Below are positions 7,598-12,654 of a stretch of 12,654 nt of DNA, piece after piece. Position 1 is the first letter of the stretch. Every line of letters starts with the position of its first letter. The notes under the pieces are model-generated. The model had not been told where the DNA came from. It worked only from the letters and a program-made list of their open reading frames with translations, and made no database searches. This DNA is from Thiotrichaceae bacterium (GTDB lineage: Bacteria; Pseudomonadota; Gammaproteobacteria; Thiotrichales; Thiotrichaceae): NCBI GenBank assembly GCA_027008885.1, contig JALVDQ010000147.1, positions 1 to 12,654 of the forward strand, written 5' to 3'. Made by a program: the position numbers and the translations under genes.

Positions 7598-8164
7598 TTA
7601 GTTCTCGGACAGCCTCCCGGAAAACTTGCCTGCCTGGACAAACGCCAGATGAACAAGCGCCGCAATGCCCAAATAGAGCAGGGTAGTTTTCATAAACATG
7701 GGCATATAGGTTGCCAAACGATCTGCAAATTCACTCAGATTGACATCGCTAAAACGCCCTGAGAAAAAGTAGAATCCGCCGCTTGAAATGATGTCGCAGA
7801 CCGCGATACCAAGCACTGCAGAGCCGACAAAGTAAAGCAGCCCGCGCAGGTTTTCAGAATAATGTTTTGCAAACCAGCGCCCTGCAAACCATAAAGAGGC
7901 ATAGGCAGGAATCAGGAAAGGATAGGAGATCGTAAAGCAATAACTTTGCCCGCCCTTAGACTCAATCACGATTAAATCCACCGCAAAAGCGACCAGCCAG
8001 AAAATCGGGAAGGCAATGGCTTTGCGAATATAAAAACCCAGCAAAAAGAAGACCGCCCAGGAAGCATCCTGAATGTGATGAATCATGTGTGTGCGTGTAA
8101 CAACCATAATCAGCAATAACAGCGCTGTTATTGTCCATAACTGATTTTTACTTAATGTGTGCAT
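7598..8164 (-). CDS. btuM: BtuM-type cobalamin transport/decyanation membrane protein
   Basis: A 188-residue inner-membrane protein with about six hydrophobic segments (roughly 9-23, 34-46, 50-67, 79-94, 108-125 and 155-175). [16 protein letters not shown] and [20 protein letters not shown] look like BtuM, the solitary ECF-S-type protein of Gram-negative bacteria. BtuM of Thiobacillus denitrificans removes the cyano group through Cys80. Here C76 in QSYCFTISY is the matching candidate, with D63 thirteen residues before it and Y81 five after. The gene lies between btuB and cobQ behind a cobalamin riboswitch, which independently supports the role. The start ATG has AGGA eight bases upstream. Known BtuM proteins act without a dedicated ECF module, and none is seen here. 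I recognised the family from memory, so a profile search should confirm it. Confidence 0.82.
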   Translation of the reverse strand: MHTLSKNQLWTITALLLLIMVVTRTHMIHHIQDASWAVFFLLGFYIRKAIAFPIFWLVAFAVDLIVIESKGGQSYCFTISYPFLIPAYASLWFAGRWFAKHYSENLRGLLYFVGSAVLGIAVCDIISSGGFYFFSGRFSDVNLSEFADRLATYMPMFMKTTLLYLGIAALVHLAFVQAGKFSGRLSEN

Positions 8165-8183
8165 AATATTTTTCCTGGTTATA

Positions 8184-8213
8184 CCTGAATCCGTGATTGA
8201 TTACGGATTCAGG
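8184..8213. repeat. Intercistronic 10-bp hairpin between btuB and btuM
   Basis: CCTGAATCCG (8184-8193) pairs exactly with CGGATTCAGG (8204-8213) around a 10-nt loop. On the operon strand no U-tract follows, so it is more likely an mRNA-processing or stability element than a full terminator. The opposite strand has only a weak TGTTTT after it. Confidence 0.6.
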
Positions 8214-8243
8214 CTGTTTTGCTAATGCAAAAACTAATACAAA

Positions 8244-10112
8244 TTATTTTGGCGCGTATTTAATGCTCAACATCGCATTAATGCCATCCTGATTATAGCC
8301 CTTATTGGTTTCATATTTTTTATCCAGAGCATTAGCAAGTTTTACGCCTACGCTCCAGTTCTTTGCTACGGCATATTCGGCACGCACATCAAGTGTGGCA
8401 AAACCGGCAAGGCTGTCGCTATTTTCCTGATTGGTATAACGACCAGACTCGGCATGTATGCCCGAGCCAATATTCCAGCGACCCAAGTGACGGCTAATCT
8501 CCAGATTAAGTATTTTTTTGGGGCGATAACGCAGGTACTTCCCCTTGTATTTGCCTTTGTCATTTTTGGCATTCATAAATGCCGCACTGCTGTCAATCTT
8601 CCACTGCCCGAGATTGACGCTGTAGCTGGCTTCCAGCCCTTCTATTTTTGCCTGATCAATATTGGAAGGTGACCATTTACCATCAGCACGCGGTGCCCAG
8701 CTTATCAGATTATCAACCTTGTTCTGAAACAGGCTGACTCCCCAGTTTGCACTGGCAAGACTGCCCTGTATGCCAAATTCAAGATTTTTGCTGGATTCGG
8801 CACGGATATTAGGATTACTAACGGAATATTGTGATTCAGGATAATACAGATCATTAAACGTCGGCGCCTTAAATGCAGTGCCATAAGATACGCTTAAACG
8901 TGTGCCGTTATTGAGGTGATAACCCACCGCAAAACTGCCGGTTGTTTTCTTGCCAAACTGCTGATTATCATCCTGTCTTGCGGATGCCTCAATATCAAAC
9001 TTGTTAAACCTGTTTTGATAGGAAGCAAAAACGCCCGTATTCCTGCGTGAATTTTTTGTATAGGCAATGGAAGTATCAATTTTGTCTTTTTGCCAGTCGA
9101 TTCCGCCAATTAATGCACCTGATGTGCCCAGCGTGCGTTCAAGTTGCAAGCTTGCGATATTGCGTTTGGTATTAAATGTGCTCACAAAACCACTGCTACT
9201 GCTGTCGGAATCATCCCTGGACTGACCCAGTTGCAACTGTGCTTTGGTTTTTAATCCTAATGGGATTTGCAACTTGCCACTAACAAGCTGGTGCTTATAG
9301 TCCGCATAATCATTGCCACTGCCATCAAATTCATTTCTGCCCTTGCTTTGCTGCAAGTTCATCTGCATTGCCGCATGATTCGCAAACTGATGCCCCAGTC
9401 CCAGCGAAACATGCTCGCGGCGATAACCATCCTTGTCGGTTTCAGTATCTGGCTGACCAAATTTCAAATAACGAGAATCAAAGCCATCAGTCTTTTCAGA
9501 ACCCGCATTCAACTGATACCAACTACTGTTTTTGCCGCCAGAAACCGCAATATCCACGCCTTTAGCCTTGTGACTTCCTGCCCTGATAGTGACAGCCGGA
9601 TGGAAGCCAGCGCCACCTTTTTTAGTGAAAATCTGAATAACACCGCCAATCGCCTCTGAGCCATACAGCGCAGAACGTGGACCGCGCACGACTTCAATAC
9701 GCTCAATCGTATCCACTGGAATATCCTCAAAAGAAACAGATCCCAGCGTTGCCGAGCCAATTTTAACGCCATCCAGCAGCACCAGAACATGACTGCTATT
9801 AGTGCCACGCAAATGCACCGAAGTTGCCTTGCCCCTGCCGCCACTGTTTTGAATACTCAAGCCGGGAACACGTTTAAGCAGTTCGCTGATATTAGTTGCC
9901 TGGGTATTTTCAATCTCTTTTTTAGTGATAACCGTCACCGCAGCCAGTGATTGATTGAGCTCTTGCAAACGACGATTGGCTGTAATGGATAACTCAAGCC
10001 CGCCATCACTGCCAAGTTTTATTTCATCTTTGGCAAAAACAACCGCAGGCAGAGAAGAAAGAATAATAAGAGGGAATGCGATTTTACTCGCCGTAAAACA
10101 ATTGTATTTCAT
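8244..10112 (-). CDS. btuB: TonB-dependent cobalamin outer-membrane receptor BtuB
   Basis: A 622-residue receptor from ATG 10112. That start has AGG nine bases upstream and gives a clean signal peptide (LIILSSLPAVVFA|K, cleavage near residue 27). The ATG 30 bases further upstream would add MGVARLRFIS and is less likely. A TonB box (LELSITA, about 39-45) is followed by the plug domain: LLKRVPGLSIQNSGGRG, VLVLLDGVKIGSATLG, and IERIEVVRGPRSALYGSEAIGG. The 22-strand barrel fills the rest, with typical YGTAFKAPTFNDLYYP and NPNIRAESSKNLEFG stretches. The last residues are SIKYAPK, not the usual terminal aromatic residue. It moves cobalamin across the outer membrane using TonB energy. It leads the operon btuB-btuM-cobQ and sits directly behind a cobalamin riboswitch, which strongly supports B12 rather than another ligand. 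Confidence 0.94.
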   Translation of the reverse strand: MKYNCFTASKIAFPLIILSSLPAVVFAKDEIKLGSDGGLELSITANRRLQELNQSLAAVTVITKKEIENTQATNISELLKRVPGLSIQNSGGRGKATSVHLRGTNSSHVLVLLDGVKIGSATLGSVSFEDIPVDTIERIEVVRGPRSALYGSEAIGGVIQIFTKKGGAGFHPAVTIRAGSHKAKGVDIAVSGGKNSSWYQLNAGSEKTDGFDSRYLKFGQPDTETDKDGYRREHVSLGLGHQFANHAAMQMNLQQSKGRNEFDGSGNDYADYKHQLVSGKLQIPLGLKTKAQLQLGQSRDDSDSSSSGFVSTFNTKRNIASLQLERTLGTSGALIGGIDWQKDKIDTSIAYTKNSRRNTGVFASYQNRFNKFDIEASARQDDNQQFGKKTTGSFAVGYHLNNGTRLSVSYGTAFKAPTFNDLYYPESQYSVSNPNIRAESSKNLEFGIQGSLASANWGVSLFQNKVDNLISWAPRADGKWSPSNIDQAKIEGLEASYSVNLGQWKIDSSAAFMNAKNDKGKYKGKYLRYRPKKILNLEISRHLGRWNIGSGIHAESGRYTNQENSDSLAGFATLDVRAEYAVAKNWSVGVKLANALDKKYETNKGYNQDGINAMLSIKYAPK

Positions 10113-10132
10113 TGATATAAACCTAAGTCTGG

Positions 10133-10149
10133 CGACACCCACCGTGTCG
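10133..10149 (-). other. Small hairpin in the btuB leader
   Basis: CGACAC and GTGTCG (10133-10138 and 10144-10149) pair around a 5-nt loop, 20 to 37 bases upstream of the btuB start codon. It lies between the riboswitch aptamer and the Shine-Dalgarno AGG and may belong to the expression platform. Confidence 0.45.
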
Positions 10150-10160
10150 TGAATAAATGC

Positions 10161-10185
10161 AAAACAACCTGAATCAGTTTGTTTT
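10161..10185 (-). other. Inverted repeat downstream of the riboswitch aptamer (expression platform candidate)
   Basis: AAAACAA and TTGTTTT (7 bp), then one mismatch, then CTG/CAG around a 3-base loop. It lies immediately after the P1 3' strand on the btuB transcript. No U-tract follows on the minus strand, so translational control is more likely than an intrinsic terminator. Confidence 0.45.
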
Positions 10186-10297
10186 ACTCCTGCTTAGGCC
10201 GGTCTCCGGGCTTATGAGTATTGGTATCAACCAAACATTAATTTTGCCTTCCCATATCAGGCGATACAGTGACTTATAAAACTAACATACAGAACAA

Positions 10298-10361
10298 ATA
10301 CCCATCCCCCCTGTTTTTGCATATTTTTTAAAAATATATAAAAACAGGGGGGGGTGGGTAT
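10298..10361. repeat. Inverted pair of G-rich repeat tails inside the riboswitch
   Basis: The left arm reads ATACCCATCCCCCCTGTTTTT. The right arm reads AAAAACAG, then eight G, then TGGGTAT. The arms face each other across an A/T-rich centre, so the transcript can fold into a stem of about 20 bp with one small mismatch or bulge. Each arm matches the tail of the repeats at 2637-2666, 5874-5906 and 11673-11704, but the hairpin heads are absent. Confidence 0.8.
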
Positions 10362-10448
10362 CTATTCAGGTACTCAATTACCGTTGCGGGGGCAGCGCTG
10401 GAATTATTCCGTGTTTAACAGAACAGAATGCACCAGCTTCCCGTTTAA

Positions 10449-10487
10449 CCTCGTATAAGACAGTTATCATTATTATCTTATACAAGG
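10449..10487 (-). other. 12-bp stem-loop near the 5' end of the riboswitch (P2-like arm)
   Basis: CCTCGTATAAGA (10449-10460) and TCTTATACAAGG (10476-10487) pair over 12 bp with one G-U pair in RNA, around a 15-nt loop. It falls between the GGTGCC and GGTTAAACGGGAA blocks, where cobalamin riboswitches carry a variable peripheral hairpin. Confidence 0.6.
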
Positions 10488-10506
10488 CACCTAAAGCGCC
10501 GCCAAG

Positions 10507-10534
10507 GATATAAGGAAATATCAATAGAGTCCAA
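10507..10534 (-). promoter_or_regulatory. Promoter of the btuB-btuM-cobQ operon
   Basis: On the minus strand, TTGGAC (10534-10529) and TATATC (10512-10507) have a 16-base spacer. A start near 10500 would place the first nucleotide right at the 5' edge of the riboswitch, as expected. It diverges from the CRISPR promoter 59 bases away. Confidence 0.5.
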
Positions 10535-10592
10535 TTGTCTTTTCAGTTTGCCGGGTGGCAGAGGACAGAGAGATGAGTTGACAGATTTATTA

Positions 10593-10620
10593 TTGCACCC
10601 TCTCCAATCTGTGCTATATT
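10593..10620 (+). promoter_or_regulatory. CRISPR leader promoter
   Basis: TTGCAC (10593-10598) and TATATT (10615-10620) have a 16-base spacer and an extended -10 (TGC before TATATT). The predicted start near 10627 lies 15 bases before a boxA and about 220 bases before the first repeat. This fits left-to-right transcription of the array. Confidence 0.55.
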
Positions 10621-10845
10621 AATAACCATCCAGACGGGATACGTTCTTTAAAAATTTGGCTTGTTTGACTGCTTTATATCTATAAAGAGATATAAAAACC
10701 TTTGGGTTTTCCCGGAATTTTAATGTGATTTTTTGCAAGCACATGATTTCAAAACAATTAATCATAACTCAAATATATCTCTTTTGATGTATAAAAAACA
10801 TTGTTGCAAGTTGTTGATATTAGGTTGTTTTTCAAAAGTGGTGGG
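10621..10845 (+). other. CRISPR leader, A/T-rich, no gene
   Basis: This transcribed leader carries boxA, a perfect 9-bp hairpin TTTATATCT/AGATATAAA (10673-10681 and 10688-10696) and a 6-bp hairpin AAAACC/GGTTTT (10695-10700 and 10705-10710). A/T-rich sequence then runs up to the first repeat. I found no clear IHF consensus and no ORF of note. Leaders of this kind direct adaptation to the first repeat. Confidence 0.6.
10642..10657 (+). promoter_or_regulatory. boxA antitermination signal in the CRISPR leader
   Basis: CGTTCTTTAAAAATTT matches the enterobacterial rRNA boxA core (GCTCTTTAACAATTT) at 13 of 15 positions. In RNA, boxA binds NusB/NusE and blocks Rho-dependent termination. BoxA elements are known in leaders of some CRISPR arrays, for example in Salmonella. 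The position just after the promoter and before the array fits that role. Confidence 0.6.
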
Positions 10846-11636
10846 GTCTGGATCATTACCCGCGAGATAGGGTATTAAGACCATGCACCACAGAATTGTG
10901 GCCCCAATTGCAGTCTGGATCATTACCCGCGAGATAGGGTATTAAGACGCTTTTTCTTTGTCTGTACGACTTAAAGCATCGTCTGGATCATTACCCGCGA
11001 GATAGGGTATTAAGACCAAGAAAGTGCATAGATATTCCCATAAGGAATTTGTCTGGATCATTACCCGCGAGATAGGGTATTAAGACTATGCTATTTATCA
11101 TACGTTACAAGAGCATAAGCGTCTGGATCATTACCCGCGAGATAGGGTATTAAGACTTCGTGCCTCTTTTTTGTGCTGGTGTTAATGGGGCGTCTGGATC
11201 ATTACCCGCGAGATAGGGTATTAAGACCTGCAAAAATAAAAAACACACCAGAAGCAATTAGTCTGGATCATTACCCGCGAGATAGGGTATTAAGACTACT
11301 AATGGACATTGGCTTTACTCGGAATGTCCGTCTGGATCATTACCCGCGAGATAGGGTATTAAGACAACCTGCTGAATCCCGTTCCCAGAACCCACAATGT
11401 CTGGATCATTACCCGCGAGATAGGGTATTAAGACCACTTCCACCGCCACACCGCCCAACAGATTACGTCTGGATCATTACCCGCGAGATAGGGTATTAAG
11501 ACTTTTACCTGTCGAATCATCCACAGCACCTCTTCGTCTGGATCATTACCCGCGAGATAGGGTATTAAGACTTTTTGATTCCTTGGGTATTTGCTGTGTT
11601 CTTTGTCTGGATCATTACCCGCGAGATAGGGTATTA
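10846..11636 (+). CRISPR. CRISPR array, 12 repeats (last truncated) and 11 spacers
   Basis: Eleven identical 36-bp repeats begin GTCTGGATCATTACCCGC and end GAGATAGGGTATTAAGAC. They start at 10846, 10913, 10981, 11051, 11121, 11192, 11261, 11330, 11399, 11467 and 11536. A twelfth (11605-11636) matches 32 bases, then stops. Spacers are 31-35 bp (31, 32, 34, 34, 35, 33, 33, 33, 32, 33, 33) and all differ. The repeat has GTCT/AGAC ends and a TACCC/GGGTA stem around an 8-nt loop. Its last eight bases, ATTAAGAC, resemble the 5' handle of type I-B or type III crRNAs. The broken repeat on the right and the promoter plus boxA on the left both put the leader on the left. No cas gene is in the window, so the type cannot be fixed. 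Confidence 0.98.
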
Positions 11637-11704
11637 GCTATTGTTCCTGTGTTTTGTTCCTCAAACAGGCTACAAAATATATAAAAAACAGGGGGGATGG
11701 GTGG
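11637..11704 (+). repeat. G-rich hairpin repeat, copy 3, at the end of the CRISPR array
   Basis: The stem CCTGTGTT/AAACAGG (11646-11653 and 11663-11669, one bulged G) encloses the 9-nt loop TTGTTCCTC. An A/T tract follows, then CAGGGGGGATGGGTGG, ending at 11704. Its left edge is exactly where the last CRISPR repeat loses its final AGAC. Confidence 0.75.
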
Positions 11705-11705
11705 T

Positions 11706-11751
<46 letters not shown>

Positions 11752-11754
11752 GTT

Positions 11755-11789
11755 GCAGGGTCGGTTTCGCAAAGTTGCGCCGACCCTGC
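11755..11789. repeat. REP-like long hairpin
   Basis: GCAGGGTCGG (11755-11764) and CCGACCCTGC (11780-11789) pair exactly over 10 bp. The interior holds a second pairing, CGCAA/TTGCG. No U-tract follows on either strand. It sits 34 bases after the stop of the small lipoprotein gene on the minus strand and may cap the end of that transcript. Confidence 0.6.
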
Positions 11790-11822
11790 CTGATTGAGTT
11801 AGCGGGTTTATTATTGTCAGTA

Positions 11823-12077
11823 TCAGGGGATTGCTTTTCTGGCGGCTGATTGCCCTGCCATTTTGCCGTATTTTCGACCTGCGCTACCCGCAACCAGACC
11901 GCCTACGGTTCCTCCTACAATGCCGCCTGCTGTTCCTGCTACGGCTCCGGCTGCTTTTACTGGCAGTTTTGCAACGCCAACCGCTCCGCCGATTACCTGT
12001 TGTTGTGAACATGCCTGAAGCGTTAGAATGACTGGCAAGAATACGATCATTAGACTGACTATTTTTAGTTTAATCAT
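11823..12077 (-). CDS. Small glycine-zipper lipoprotein
   Basis: An 84-residue protein with a lipoprotein signal peptide: MIKLK, a hydrophobic core, and the lipobox LQAC with C23 as the lipidated residue (Q at -2 is slightly unusual). The mature part is a glycine zipper, roughly residues 44-70, with repeated GxxxG spacing in GTAGGIVGGTVGGLVAGSAG. A basic tail follows (GRKYGKMAGQSAARKAIP). Glycine-zipper segments of this kind insert into or pack against membranes, as in OsmB-like and 2TM glycine-zipper proteins. The start has GGGGA upstream at good spacing. It follows the broken ogt by about 130 bases on the same strand. I do not recognise a named family and infer no specific function. Confidence 0.75.
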   Translation of the reverse strand: MIKLKIVSLMIVFLPVILTLQACSQQQVIGGAVGVAKLPVKAAGAVAGTAGGIVGGTVGGLVAGSAGRKYGKMAGQSAARKAIP

Positions 12078-12207
12078 TTGTTTTTAATTCCCCTTGTATT
12101 GTTTCCCGAAGTTTAACAAATAAAAGATGAGCTGGGGATGAATGGCATATTTTCGAGTCTGCGTTAATCTCACAAGATTTATCTTGCTGATAACTGCTCG
12201 GTTACTC

Positions 12208-12621
12208 TTATTGATTGTTTTTTTCCAGCTCAAGAAGAAACGCCTTGCGTTGCAGACCGCCGCCATAGCCTGCCAGACTGCCATTTTTTGCAATGACCCG
12301 ATGACAGGGAATAATAATGCCGATGCGGTTATTGCGATTGGCGCTGGCAACTGCCCGAAATGCCCTGGGTTTACCAATTGCGGTTGCCTGTTCCTGGTAG
12401 CATCGGGTTTCTGCATAGGGGATAGTAAGCAGTGCGTCCCAGACCTGCATTTGAAATTCAGTGCCTTTGCTGTCGAGGGGCAGTTCAAACTCTTTTAGTT
12501 CAGCAGAAAAATAAGCCTGTAACTGCTCGTCAAGTTGTTTTAAAAGCGGGTGTTTGCCTTGCCTGTGCTGTTTCCGACATTCCGCACCTCAGTATTCAAT
12601 TTCCAGAATATAATTTCTCAT
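12208..12621 (-). pseudogene. ogt: Methylated-DNA--protein-cysteine methyltransferase (Ogt/MGMT), 5' end disrupted
   Basis: The C-terminal alkyl-transfer domain is complete. Counting from the internal ATG at 12450, it has Y18 (TRCYQ), arginine finger R32 (RAV), N38, active-site C49 in IIPCHRV, GYGGG at 61-65 and E76. The frame continues upstream of that ATG through HPLLKQLDEQLQAYF and FELPLDSKGTEFQ, the normal Ogt middle. It reaches a TGA at 12591-12589 with no ATG, GTG or TTG in between. Ten codons above the stop, in the same frame, is an ATG (12621) with GGGGA upstream: MRNYILEIEY then stop. About 30 residues normally found before HPLL also seem to be missing. This looks like an original start followed by a deletion and a stop. 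A shortened product from the internal ATG is possible but would lack most of the N-terminal domain. An assembly error is the main alternative. Confidence 0.75.
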
Positions 12622-12654
12622 ACTCAGTCCCCAAAAGTCTTACTATTAAGAAAT

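Larger units (their letters stand above)
10192..10497 (-). promoter_or_regulatory. Cobalamin riboswitch upstream of btuB, with an inserted repeat in its variable arm
   Basis: On the minus strand the conserved blocks appear in order: GCTTTAGGTGCC (10497-10486), GGTTAAACGGGAA (10450-10438), GCTGGTGC, GCCCCCGCAAC (10393-10383), GTCACTGT (10273-10266), GGGAAGGC (10253-10246) and the B12 box GCCCGGAGACCGGCC (10211-10197). P1 can form between GCTTTAGG (10497-10490) and CCTAAGC (10198-10192). A TTGGT/ACCAA stem lies before the B12 box. The aptamer is about 306 nt, against roughly 200 for common examples. The excess lies between GCCCCCGCAAC and GTCACTGT, where an inverted pair of the G-rich repeat tail is found. 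An adenosyl- or other cobalamin ligand would be expected to lower expression of btuB-btuM-cobQ. Confidence 0.9.

Noticed and set aside
9267..9659. 130-codon plus-strand frame inside btuB
   Set aside because: It is antisense to the BtuB barrel coding sequence, whose frame is continuous and conserved.
10740..10845. IHF-binding site in the CRISPR leader
   Set aside because: A/T-rich stretches are present, but none fits WATCAANNNNTTR on either strand.
11173..11499. Open frame of 108 codons with repeating LDHYPRDRVLR units
   Set aside because: It is the CRISPR repeat read through five times. The repetition comes from repeat-spacer spacing, not from a protein.
12084..12488. 134-codon minus-strand frame overlapping ogt
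   Set aside because: It is in a different frame from the conserved Ogt motifs, has no recognisable domain, and runs across the gap into the lipoprotein leader.
12142..12498. 118-codon plus-strand frame opposite ogt
   Set aside because: It lies antisense to a recognised gene and has no family features.

Overview
The window looks like chromosomal DNA from a Gram-negative gammaproteobacterium of moderate to low GC. The evidence is a type IV pilus tip adhesin (PilY1), a TonB-dependent cobalamin receptor (BtuB), the BtuM-type inner-membrane cobalamin protein, an E. coli-like boxA in a CRISPR leader, and a GlyGly-CTERM-like tail on a secreted protein. I cannot name the genus. Between the genes lie several families of short dispersed repeats.

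Layout: (1) The 3' part of a pilY1 gene with a GEVED module and calcium-loop beta-propeller occupies 3-2423 (+). (2) A repeat-rich gap (2424-2969) holds a G-rich hairpin repeat and a 159-bp palindromic MITE-like element. It leads into a secreted CotH-kinase-family protein (2970-4928, +) with a Gly-Asn tandem repeat and a C-terminal anchor. (3) A convergent toxin-antitoxin pair, AbrB-type antitoxin plus PIN toxin (5075-5715, -), has a clear sigma70-type promoter and a direct-repeat operator candidate. (4) A second repeat-rich gap (5716-6125) holds second copies of both repeat families. (5) A cobalamin operon on the minus strand reads promoter, cobalamin riboswitch, btuB, btuM, cobQ (10534 down to 6126). 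BtuB imports the corrinoid across the outer membrane, BtuM is the likely inner-membrane step with decyanation, and CobQ amidates cobyrinate a,c-diamide to cobyric acid. (6) Diverging from it is a CRISPR leader with promoter and boxA, then an array of 12 repeats and 11 spacers (10846-11636, +). No cas gene is in the window. (7) The array ends in another copy of the G-rich repeat, a heptanucleotide tandem repeat and a long hairpin. (8) Two minus-strand genes close the window: a small glycine-zipper lipoprotein and an ogt methyltransferase gene that looks broken at its 5' end.

The most notable finding is a short dispersed repeat family (conserved hairpin with a 9-nt loop, an A/T tract, then a G6-AT-G3 tail). 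It recurs in four of the intergenic regions. One copy, as an inverted pair of tails, sits inside the variable arm of the cobalamin riboswitch. Another lies exactly where the last CRISPR repeat is cut short.
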